A stretch of DNA of 5,571 nucleotides from Acidimicrobiales bacterium (GTDB lineage Bacteria > Actinomycetota > Acidimicrobiia > Acidimicrobiales > Palsa-688). Location of the stretch: positions 1-5,571 of the forward strand of contig JASHVH010000058.1 in assembly GCA_030039575.1 (NCBI GenBank). Reading direction: 5' to 3'. Below are positions 1 to 5,571 of this stretch, in pieces. The notes below the pieces were generated by a model. It saw only the letters and a list, made by a program, of their open reading frames with translations. It was not told the DNA's origin and did not search any database. Position numbers and translations under genes: made by a program. Every line of letters starts with the position of its first letter. Within the stretch, counting starts at the first letter, position 1.

Positions 1-515
1 TCGAACGCTGCGTCGAGCTCATGACTGAGCTCGGGCTCGGCGACGGCTCCGTGACCTTCGAAGGCAAGGTAAAGCCAATAGAGGCTTACCGGGCAGGTCA
101 CCTCGTAGCGCTGACAAGCATTTCCGAGGGCCTGCCTTATGTCGTCCTAGAGGCCATGGCTTGCGGCCGACCAGTCGTTGCCACGGATGTGGGTGGAGTG
201 GCCGAGGCCGTCGGGGAGGCCGGCGTCCTGGTGCCGCCGAGGGACCCTTCAGCCATTGCCGCGGCGTGCGTAGATCTGCTGGAAAGCAGAGACGAGAGGC
301 GCGCCATGGGAGCAGCGGCGCGGCGCCGGGTGCTCCAGATGTTTACGACGGAGCGTTGCTTCGGGATGTACCGGGCGGTCTATGAAGAACTGGTCAACCC
401 CCGGGAAGAAATCATCGAGCTCACCGAACCGAGACGAGCTGCTCAATTGGCGGCCACAACACCGAGGACAGCGCCGGTCGGTGCACGACTTCCAGAACGA
501 GAGGTGCTGGTGTGA
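1..515 (+). CDS. GT4-family glycosyltransferase, C-terminal part (5' truncated), PelF-like
   Basis: The reading frame is already open at base 3, and the residues before the first ATG (base 21) continue the fold, so the gene starts left of the window and that ATG is internal. What remains is the nucleotide-sugar-binding Rossmann half of a GT-B glycosyltransferase. Counting from that ATG, a GLGDGSVTFEGKV strand is followed by LTSISEGLPYVVLEAMACG, which holds the E-x7-E donor-site motif (E36 and E44), then RPVVATDVGG and the AGVLVPPRDP loop, all typical of GT4 enzymes. The phrase LTSISEG resembles PelF, the cytosolic UDP-sugar transferase of Pel polysaccharide synthesis, but many GT4 enzymes carry similar text, so PelF is a suggestion only. 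A tail of about 35 polar residues follows the domain. The stop overlaps the next gene's GTG start by 4 bp, implying coupled translation. Family confidence is high; donor and acceptor are unknown. Confidence 0.9.
   Translation, partial: ERCVELMTELGLGDGSVTFEGKVKPIEAYRAGHLVALTSISEGLPYVVLEAMACGRPVVATDVGGVAEAVGEAGVLVPPRDPSAIAAACVDLLESRDERRAMGAAARRRVLQMFTTERCFGMYRAVYEELVNPREEIIELTEPRRAAQLAATTPRTAPVGARLPEREVLV
499..504 (+). promoter_or_regulatory. Ribosome binding site deciding the GTG start at 512
   Basis: GAGAGG lies 7 nt upstream of the GTG at 512, inside the last codons of the glycosyltransferase. This supports a GTG start and the GTGA overlap arrangement, in which the start of the second gene shares bases with the stop of the first. 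Confidence 0.6.
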
Positions 516-1960
516 AAGACAGCCAGCATCGCCCGCACGGGTCAGCAGTTGAAGAAGCCTCGCCCCTCGGTGAGACGGCCTTCCCGGGGGCACTCGCCCA
601 CGTGGCCGAGGAAACCCCGGCGTCCTTGGTGACGGTGGTGGCCGCGGCCGTAGATCCGCTCGAGATCGCGGCTTCGTTGGAGACCTGTGGGCTCAGCAAC
701 GCCGTTGTCCGCAAACGCTTTGGGCACAGGGACGTTTTCAGCCTCGCCGGCGAACTCTATGGCGGGGTTGACGTCCGGCCGGTCCCAGCCAAAGACCTGC
801 GCACACGGCGTCCAGGCGGTCTCGTTGACCTCGGCCGTGGGGTCATCTACGCCACCCCGACGCTCATGTTCGCCGGCGCCGCTGTTGCCCTGCATTCCTG
901 GCTTTCTTGGTGGACGGTCCCGCTGGCGCTGATATGTGGGTGGGCTTTCAGTCAATTCGTCGCTTATATCGGCTTCTCGCGCCAGGGCACGAACGAAGCC
1001 CCTGGCGCGGTGCTGGTCTGGGCGCTCCTGGCCGCCTTCGTGTCTTGTGCCGCCATCGGACTGGTGGCCGAAGCCATGCTTGGCGGCAGGTACTCCGGCG
1101 TCCTCTTCGCGGCCGCCGCCTGTGCCTTCATGACAGCTGGAGCGGAATTGGTGGTCCACGCCGAGGAGCGCGTGATCGGCATGATGCTCATCCCGGGGGC
1201 GGTCGGGTCGCTGGTCTTCATTACCCGAGAGCCGTTTCCCATGCCAATGACCGTCGCGGTCGGGCTTGCTGGCGCCAGCGTCGTGGGGACGCTGGTGGCC
1301 GCCCTGCGGCGCGCACCCGCTCGCTGGTGGCGGGTCCCGGCCTTGACCGCGGCAGATTTCCCCACAGCAGCACATTATTTCGCCAGTGGCTGCTGCTGCG
1401 GCTTGTTCGTCGCCCTTCTCATGGTGCTGGAGCCGTCGAAGGGTGGTCTTCCAAGCTGGCCCGCAGCTGCCGCATACCCGATGATCTTGTCTCTCGGGGT
1501 AATGGAATGGCAGGTCCGCTCGTTAAGGGCCAGCGGGCGTCGCGCTGTGCTCAGCTCGCACAGCCTCGCGCAGTTCGCCAACGCGATAAAAATGAAGCTG
1601 GCCCGCGCCACCTTTTGTTACGTTGCGGTGCTGGGCGTCCTGACAATCTTGGTGGAAGCATTAGCTTACACCCGGGGAGTGGTTGTGCCCGCGCCGCTGA
1701 TGATAGCGGCCTCTTGTCTCGCGATTGCCTTTTTCCTGGCCCTCGTGGTCGTGTCTTGCGGCCGGGTCGACCTGGTGCTGCGGGCCTGGCTCACAGGCAT
1801 TGCTATTTACCTCGGCTGGCTCGTCACCGCCAGAGTAATCAGTTCGGCTCCGGGCCTCCCAAATGCCGAGCTGGCCTTTTGCATAGCCGCTTCGGTGGCG
1901 GTTGCCAGTTTGGCCGTGGCCGCCCGCCGCGCCGTCACCAACCCTTTTTGCCATGCATGA
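512..1960 (+). CDS. Polytopic membrane protein, about 12 TM segments, unknown family
   Basis: I do not recognise a named family. The 482-residue product starts with GTG, backed by GAGAGG 7 nt upstream and the 4-bp overlap with the transferase. Residues 1-105 are hydrophilic and lack a signal peptide. Within them residues 48-86 form a conserved-looking block beginning DPLEIAASLETCGLS and containing GHRDVFSLAGELYGG, which suggests a small helical cytosolic module. From about residue 110 there are roughly 12 hydrophobic stretches, near 110-130, 134-154, 166-188, 195-215, 221-238, 244-266, 287-306, 317-334, 364-385, 393-414, 420-440 and 453-471. Basic patches (RRAPARWWR near 266-274, RSLRASGRR near 336-344) mark probable inside loops. 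A Cys triplet sits in a membrane segment at 294-296. Coupling to a GT4 enzyme, with an exported deacetylase-like protein downstream, suggests a polysaccharide export or synthase role. PelG also has about 12 TM segments, but I see no sequence proof of relationship. Confidence 0.85.
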   Translation: MKDSQHRPHGSAVEEASPLGETAFPGALAHVAEETPASLVTVVAAAVDPLEIAASLETCGLSNAVVRKRFGHRDVFSLAGELYGGVDVRPVPAKDLRTRRPGGLVDLGRGVIYATPTLMFAGAAVALHSWLSWWTVPLALICGWAFSQFVAYIGFSRQGTNEAPGAVLVWALLAAFVSCAAIGLVAEAMLGGRYSGVLFAAAACAFMTAGAELVVHAEERVIGMMLIPGAVGSLVFITREPFPMPMTVAVGLAGASVVGTLVAALRRAPARWWRVPALTAADFPTAAHYFASGCCCGLFVALLMVLEPSKGGLPSWPAAAAYPMILSLGVMEWQVRSLRASGRRAVLSSHSLAQFANAIKMKLARATFCYVAVLGVLTILVEALAYTRGVVVPAPLMIAASCLAIAFFLALVVVSCGRVDLVLRAWLTGIAIYLGWLVTARVISSAPGLPNAELAFCIAASVAVASLAVAARRAVTNPFCHA

Positions 1961-1974
1961 CCTACTTTTTGCCA
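1944..1974 (+). repeat. 10-bp direct repeat CTTTTTGCCA, 21-bp spacing
   Basis: CTTTTTGCCA occurs exactly at 1944-1953 and again at 1965-1974, 21 bp start to start, which is about two helical turns. Between and touching the copies is the 8-bp palindrome CATGCATG (1952-1959). The first copy lies in the last codons of the membrane protein and the second just after its stop. T-runs of this kind are uncommon in this G/C-rich window. It could be a regulator site, or a chance match in an A/T-richer patch. Confidence 0.35.
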
Positions 1975-1995
1975 ATGAGTTATTGGCTCGTTTTT
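1971..1995 (+). terminator. Possible weak intrinsic terminator or attenuator hairpin
   Basis: GCCAAT (1971-1976) pairs perfectly with ATTGGC (1982-1987) around a 5-nt loop, and TCG plus five T residues (1988-1995) follow. The position, just after the membrane-protein stop, fits a terminator or a processing hairpin. The 6-bp stem is half A-T and so weak, and a strong terminator would normally have a longer G/C stem. It may only reduce read-through into the secreted-protein gene. Confidence 0.35.
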
Positions 1996-2059
1996 CCCTT
2001 TCTGGCCACCCCGCCCGAAGGCCACGTCTCCTCTTCGATACCACACCGTCACCCCAAAC

Positions 2060-2063
2060 GGAG
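2060..2063 (+). promoter_or_regulatory. Ribosome binding site deciding the ATG start at 2069
   Basis: GGAG ends 5 nt before the ATG at 2069. The codons that follow encode a positively charged then hydrophobic export signal, so this start is well supported. Confidence 0.7.
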
Positions 2064-2068
2064 CTAAA

Positions 2069-2176
2069 ATGAAATTGTCAAGCAGGTGTTACAAAATTGC
2101 CCTCCCGATAGCGCTTTCGGCCTGTATGGTGACAGGGGTAATCGGTACGGCTGTCGTGTCAGCGGGCGCATCCGCG
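2069..2176 (+). other. Export signal peptide, residues 1-36
   Basis: A short basic n-region (K2, R6, K9) precedes a long hydrophobic stretch (about 10-32) and an A-S-A site at 34-36 before VPTIDLKV, which fits signal peptidase I cleavage after Ala36. L16-S-A-C19 also matches a lipobox, but hydrophobic residues continue for about 13 positions after Cys19, which is unusual for a lipoprotein. Confidence 0.75.
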
Positions 2177-5100
2177 GTACCGACGATCGACCTGAAAGTC
2201 CTCTTGATCGGCGATGGGGCCAGCGACCCCACCACCGCCGCATGGGAGTCCGCCCTTTCGACCGAGGGAGTCCCCTACACCGAGGTGGACGCTACCGGGG
2301 CCACGGCCACAGCCGGCACAACCGCGACAACCGGCTCCTGGACCATAACCCTGCCCACAATGTCCAGCGGGACGACGGGCTACTTCAATGGCATTGTCAT
2401 CGCCGACTCACCGACTGACTTTGCCGAAGGCCAATTGGACGCTCTCTACACCTACGAGTCGAGCTTCCAGGTCAACCAGGTCGACGGCTACATGTTCCCG
2501 GACAGCGCCTTGGGAGTGACGGAAGCCACCTCGGGCGCCCTCGACGGGACAACGGGGGCACTGACGACGGCTGGCCTGACCGACTTCCCCGAGTTGGCCG
2601 GGCCCATCCCCTTTGCCACTGGCACTTACGGCTACGGGGCCACCGTGGCCGGCGGTGCCCCCTACACGAGCATCATCAACAGCACGGCCGGCGACACCCT
2701 GGCCGGTGTTTACCAGCACGGGAGCACTCTGCTTGGCTCAACGACCGCCGACCCTCAGGCCGGGGCCGCCGAGCTGTCGCTTTTTTTCGACTACAACGCG
2801 ACAGACATTCAGTGGCTATTGCTCGCCCCCGGCCTCATCAACTGGGTGACCCAGGGCACTCATCTCGGCGAGTACCGCAACTACGTCGAGATGGACATCG
2901 ACGACACCTTCACCCCTGACGACGCCTGGGACACCACCACCCACGAGATCGACTACAACGATGCCGACTCGCTGCGCATGACGCCCGAAGACGTCATCAC
3001 CTCGGCCGAGTGGTCCCAGGCCAACCACTTCCGTCTCGACCAGCTGTTCAATTTCGGCAGCAGCGTGGCCGCTCAGGATGGGGACCTCGAGTTCGCAGGC
3101 AGCGCGAACGACAGCGGCACGGCCACGCCAGACCCGCTCTTGGCCCAGTTCCAGGCCACCGACCCGAGCACGGACAAGCCCTACGCCGACGACTTCGGCT
3201 GGATCAGCCACACGTACGACACGCCCTACATGGACGTGGGCTGCGCCACGCAGGATTACATCGAGGCCGAGTTGAACGAGAACACGTCGTCCGTCGCCGC
3301 CGCCCCGGGGGCCACCCCCGGGACCGGGGGCCTGGGCATCACCGACAGCACCGACGACAGCTTGACCTACGGGGCCGAAGACCCCCAGGTGTTCGTACCC
3401 GGCAACCATTCCGGGTTCGCCGACCTGGTGCCCGGTAACCCGGCCACGGTGGACGAGCCCGACCTGGACGCGTGGGCCCCGGGCGCCGGCAGCAGTGGCT
3501 CGCTGCCGGCCGGGACCTACGAGTACGCGGTGACCGACCAGTTCAACGCTGCCCCCGTCACCTCCGGGCTCGGGCCCGATGGCGAATCGGCCGCCTTTGT
3601 CACCCCGGAGATAAGCGTGCCCGCCAATGGGTCCGTCTCGCTCCAGTGGGAGGCCATCTGCCACGCCGCCAACTACAACGTCTACCGAGAGGACCTCACG
3701 ACCAACAGCGGTTGGCAGCTTATCGGCAATTACTACACGCCTTTCTCGGCCACGCTGCCGGACAACTCCTCGGCCAACACGACGGGCGGTTCGACCACCA
3801 GCGTGGCCGGTGGGGGCGAGACTGAGCTCACCTTCACGGACACCGGCAGCTCCAGCGCCGAGTGCCAGGGAGACGCGGGCTACTGCGTCACGGCCGGCAC
3901 TCCCACCTGGACCACACCCCCGGTGGACGAAAATGCCGAGGAGTCGCCCTGGGAGCAGAACCCCTACTTCGTGCCGGCCATGGAAGCGGCGGGCATCACC
4001 GCCGTGGGCGACGACGCTTCCAAGCCATACCCCAACCCCCCGGACGATGAGTTTGGCATCGGGGCAACCTACACCGGGCCCGAGTACGCCGCCGGGCAGA
4101 CCTTCGTGGACGGCACCGCCCAGGTGGTGCCCCGTCACCCGATCAACATCTATTACAACGTCTCGACCGAGGCCCAGGAGCTCGACGAGTACAACACCCT
4201 GTACCCCTCGTCTACGCCGGCCAGTTATGCCTCCGTTGTAAACAGCATCGCCTCCCAGATGCTCTACTACATGCTGACCAACAACCCCGAGCCGAGCTAC
4301 GTGCACCAGACCAACCTGATCGGCATCCTCCCCGGCTGCACCGACGCCGAGTGGGCGGCGGGGGGAGATGTGGCCGGTGCCACCGGCACCACAGCGTGCG
4401 CCACCCCGCCCAGCACTACCTGCACCAGCGCCAGCTGCGAGCCGACCACCCCCGATACCACCGGTGACGGGACGCTCTACTCGGTGCTCGACCCACTGCT
4501 CGTCCAGTACGAAAGCTACTTCAACGACAACAGCGCCAACAGCGGCAACACGCCTTACCTGCAGCTCACCGAGGGCCAGATCGCCAGTGTCCTGGCCAAC
4601 CAGAGCGCCTGGGCCAGCGCGCCGGCCGGGCAGGTGACCGCCAGTGAGACCAACGGCACCGTCACGATCACCAATACGGGCTCGGCCCTGGAAGTCCCCG
4701 TCACGGTGCCGGCCGGCACCGCCAACTCCACGGTCCTCACCCAGTACGGAGGCGGCCTCCAGTACGGCGGCGACCTTTCCGGCTGGGTCGACCTCGGAAC
4801 CGGGTCTTCAACCGGTTCGACGGTAACGCTGGGTGAGGCCGTGGCCCCCACCATCACCAGCGCCAACGTCGCAACCTCGAACGTCGGCTCGGCATTTAGC
4901 TTCCTGGTCACCACGACCGGCGAGCCGGCACCGTCGCTTACCATGACCGCGGGCACGTTGCCCACGGGGCTCACCTTCACCGATAACGGCAACGGTACGG
5001 CCACTATCGCCGGCACACCTGCCACCGGCTCAGGCGGTACCTACCCGATCACGGTAAGTGCGGCCAACACGGCGGGCACGACGACACAGAGCTTCACCTT

Positions 5101-5571
5101 GACCAACCTCGAAGCTCCCACGATTACCAGCCCGGCCACGGCTTCCTTTACCACCACCGTCAACAGCTCCTACGACATCACTACTACCGGCTACCCGGTC
5201 GTGCTCAGCGAGAGCGGAGCCCTGCCGTCCGGTCTCACCTTTGCCGACAATGGCAATGGGACCGGTTCGATCTCGGGCGCGCCGGCGACTGGAAGCCAGG
5301 GGACTTACCCCGTCACGATTACGGCCACGAACTCCGAGGACGACAGCTCGGCCACGTTGGCCCTCACCATCACCGTCAACGCAGCTACAGCGCCAACCAT
5401 CAGCGTTGGCACTGCCGACTTCACACTGGGCCAGCTCGGGTCGGTCGCCGTAACGGCCACCGGGTTCCCGACGCCCTCGATCACCGAGGCCGGGGCGCTG
5501 CCCCCCGGGCTCAGCTTCGTCGACAACGGCAACGGCACAGCCGTCCTGTCGGGAGCGCCCACTGCCACCGG
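2069..5571 (+). CDS. Secreted Agd3-like polysaccharide deacetylase-family protein with Ig-like repeats (3' truncated)
   Basis: One frame stays open from the ATG to the window edge (1167 codons, no stop), so the C-terminus is missing. Order of parts: signal peptide (1-36); Agd3-like N-terminal region (about 40-258), including YESSFQVNQVDGY at 129-141; the junction NWVTQGTHLGEYRNY (258-272); then a NodB-type deacetylase domain. Its marks are the DIDDTF acidic motif (D278, D279), FGWISHTYDT (H381), NHSG (H447), DDASKPY (648-654) and VPRHPINIYYNVST (687-700) followed by LDEYN. A fibronectin-III-like module (about 469-596) interrupts the domain. A Cys/Thr-rich loop (757-792), a small beta domain (about 855-922) and Ig-like repeats (926 onward) follow. 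Family knowledge: Agd3 (CE18, with a CBM87 domain) de-N-acetylates galactosaminogalactan outside Aspergillus cells. By inference this protein binds or deacetylates an amino-sugar exopolysaccharide. The usual second metal His is Thr385, so activity is uncertain. The mature part has eight Cys. Family assignment rests on remembered motifs. Confidence 0.85.
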   Translation, partial: MKLSSRCYKIALPIALSACMVTGVIGTAVVSAGASAVPTIDLKVLLIGDGASDPTTAAWESALSTEGVPYTEVDATGATATAGTTATTGSWTITLPTMSSGTTGYFNGIVIADSPTDFAEGQLDALYTYESSFQVNQVDGYMFPDSALGVTEATSGALDGTTGALTTAGLTDFPELAGPIPFATGTYGYGATVAGGAPYTSIINSTAGDTLAGVYQHGSTLLGSTTADPQAGAAELSLFFDYNATDIQWLLLAPGLINWVTQGTHLGEYRNYVEMDIDDTFTPDDAWDTTTHEIDYNDADSLRMTPEDVITSAEWSQANHFRLDQLFNFGSSVAAQDGDLEFAGSANDSGTATPDPLLAQFQATDPSTDKPYADDFGWISHTYDTPYMDVGCATQDYIEAELNENTSSVAAAPGATPGTGGLGITDSTDDSLTYGAEDPQVFVPGNHSGFADLVPGNPATVDEPDLDAWAPGAGSSGSLPAGTYEYAVTDQFNAAPVTSGLGPDGESAAFVTPEISVPANGSVSLQWEAICHAANYNVYREDLTTNSGWQLIGNYYTPFSATLPDNSSANTTGGSTTSVAGGGETELTFTDTGSSSAECQGDAGYCVTAGTPTWTTPPVDENAEESPWEQNPYFVPAMEAAGITAVGDDASKPYPNPPDDEFGIGATYTGPEYAAGQTFVDGTAQVVPRHPINIYYNVSTEAQELDEYNTLYPSSTPASYASVVNSIASQMLYYMLTNNPEPSYVHQTNLIGILPGCTDAEWAAGGDVAGATGTTACATPPSTTCTSASCEPTTPDTTGDGTLYSVLDPLLVQYESYFNDNSANSGNTPYLQLTEGQIASVLANQSAWASAPAGQVTASETNGTVTITNTGSALEVPVTVPAGTANSTVLTQYGGGLQYGGDLSGWVDLGTGSSTGSTVTLGEAVAPTITSANVATSNVGSAFSFLVTTTGEPAPSLTMTAGTLPTGLTFTDNGNGTATIAGTPATGSGGTYPITVSAANTAGTTTQSFTLTNLEAPTITSPATASFTTTVNSSYDITTTGYPVVLSESGALPSGLTFADNGNGTGSISGAPATGSQGTYPVTITATNSEDDSSATLALTITVNAATAPTISVGTADFTLGQLGSVAVTATGFPTPSITEAGALPPGLSFVDNGNGTAVLSGAPTAT
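2186..2842 (+). other. Agd3-like N-terminal domain (possible carbohydrate-binding region)
   Basis: Residues about 40-258 begin with a strand, LKVLLIGDG, and include a YE-x-x-F-x-V-x-Q-V-D-x-Y block at 129-141 that I associate with the region preceding the catalytic domain in bacterial Agd3-like proteins. In fungal Agd3 part of this region is a carbohydrate-binding module (CBM87). Binding ability here is inference, and the exact domain edges are not visible. Confidence 0.5.
2843..4195 (+). other. NodB-type deacetylase domain, split by an insert
   Basis: The domain spans about residues 259-709. Its first half carries the Asp pair D278/D279 (catalytic base and metal ligand positions in the family) and the H381 motif. 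Its second half carries D648/D649 and the VPRHPINIYYN strand with R689, ending near LDEYN. The second His of the H-T-x-x-H metal motif is replaced by Thr385; D384 or H447 could serve instead, but that is speculation. Confidence 0.7.
3473..3856 (+). other. Fibronectin-III-like module inserted in the deacetylase domain
   Basis: Residues about 469-596 read as a beta-sandwich: GSLPAGTYEYAVTDQFN, then a GES turn, then VPANGSVSLQWEA, then a Y-N-V-Y-R strand at 536-540, then WQLIGNYYTPF and TELTFTDTGS. The repeating pattern of extraction strand, VxLxW and YxVYR is typical of Fn3-like folds. It lies between the NHSG/LVPGNP segment and the remaining deacetylase strands, so it is nested rather than appended. 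C531 falls in the strand before YNVYR. Confidence 0.65.
4337..4445 (+). other. Cys/Thr-rich loop with four cysteines
   Basis: Residues 757-792 hold C757, C777, C785 and C790 in a Thr/Ala/Pro-rich low-complexity stretch, followed by the helix-like LYSVLDPLLVQYESYF. Two disulfides are possible in this exported protein. It looks like a surface loop inserted into an otherwise helical segment. Confidence 0.5.
4844..5571 (+). repeat. Tandem Ig-like (He_PIG-type) repeats, about 90 residues each, third one cut
   Basis: Three units start at APTIT/S signatures with the Pro at residues 927, 1017 and 1109, giving periods of 90 and 92. Each has LP-x-GL-x-F-x-DNGNGT (D972, D1060, D1152) followed by an I/L-x-G-x-P turn; the first two continue with G-x-TYP-V/I-T and a final TLT or TIT strand. 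This is the pattern of putative Ig domains (He_PIG) in bacterial surface and secreted proteins, where they act as spacers or adhesive stalks. The DNA copies have diverged, so they are old duplications. More units, and perhaps an anchor, probably lie beyond the window. Confidence 0.8.

Larger units (their letters stand above)
1961..2068 (+). promoter_or_regulatory. Intergenic region before the secreted-protein gene
   Basis: This 108-bp gap is the only clear non-coding stretch in the window. It contains the hairpin with T-run, the second copy of the direct repeat, and an imperfect TGGCC/GGCCA inverted pair (about 2003-2024), then the Shine-Dalgarno sequence. A promoter for the secreted protein could lie here, but I find no convincing -35/-10 pair. 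The downstream gene may therefore be read from its own promoter or by read-through from the upstream pair. Confidence 0.4.

Noticed and set aside
21..515. The ATG at 21 as the true start of a short glycosyltransferase
   Set aside because: The frame is open upstream to the window edge and the preceding residues (ERCVEL) continue the usual helix before the GLGDGSVTFEGKV strand, so the gene is simply cut by the window.
542..1375. A 277-codon minus-strand frame
   Set aside because: Low-complexity Arg/Gly/His-rich translation antisense to the membrane protein; a composition artefact.
907..2067. A 386-codon open frame on the + strand overlapping the membrane protein
   Set aside because: The translation is Arg/Gly-rich with no domain, whereas the 512-1960 frame gives regular hydrophobic segments, a good ribosome binding site and a coupled start.
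2065..2070. TAAAAT as a possible -10 promoter element
   Set aside because: It overlaps the start codon and would require a leaderless transcript starting inside the gene, while a good GGAG ribosome binding site is present; no -35 element is visible about 17 bp upstream.
2816..4306. A 496-codon open frame on the minus strand
   Set aside because: It is in codon register with the secreted-protein gene on the opposite strand and is open because TTA, CTA and TCA codons are rare in this G/C-rich gene. Its translation is Gly/Val/Arg-rich without recognisable motifs, while the + strand shows clear domain signatures.
4555..5568. Two minus-strand frames (4555-5025 and 5305-5568) with similar Val/Pro-rich text
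   Set aside because: Their similarity to each other is only the mirror of the tandem Ig-like repeats on the + strand.

Overview
The window looks like high-GC actinobacterial DNA. It has strongly G/C-biased third codon positions, tightly packed same-strand genes with a 4-bp GTGA overlap, and a long Ala/Thr/Gly/Asp-rich secreted protein. The species cannot be named from the sequence; the protein families fit an Actinomycetota member, possibly an uncultured soil lineage (inference). No tRNA, rRNA, CRISPR array, insertion sequence or integrase was seen.

Layout, all on the + strand: (1) bases 1-515 are the C-terminal part of a GT4-type glycosyltransferase, cut by the left edge, with a PelF-like donor-site segment. 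(2) Bases 512-1960 encode a 482-residue polytopic membrane protein with a cytosolic-looking N-terminal region and about 12 hydrophobic segments; it is translationally coupled to the transferase and I cannot name its family. (3) Bases 1961-2068 are a 108-bp gap, relatively A/T-rich in its first part, with a small hairpin followed by a T-run, a direct repeat that starts in the end of the upstream gene, and a Shine-Dalgarno sequence. (4) Bases 2069-5571 are one uninterrupted reading frame of 1167 codons that leaves the right edge still open. It encodes a large exported protein: signal peptide, Agd3-like N-terminal region, NodB-type polysaccharide deacetylase domain split by a fibronectin-III-like insert, a Cys/Thr-rich loop, a small beta domain, and at least two and a half putative Ig-like (He_PIG-type) repeats.

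Working model (inference): this is part of an exopolysaccharide locus. A cytosolic GT4 enzyme polymerises the sugar, the membrane protein takes part in export or synthase assembly, and the exported Agd3-like protein binds or de-N-acetylates the polymer outside the cell. This resembles the logic of the bacterial Pel and fungal galactosaminogalactan systems, in which a glycosyltransferase is paired with an extracellular deacetylase. The most notable detail is that the deacetylase's usual H-T-x-x-H metal motif reads H-T-Y-D-T (residues 381-385), so the second metal-binding His appears to be absent.
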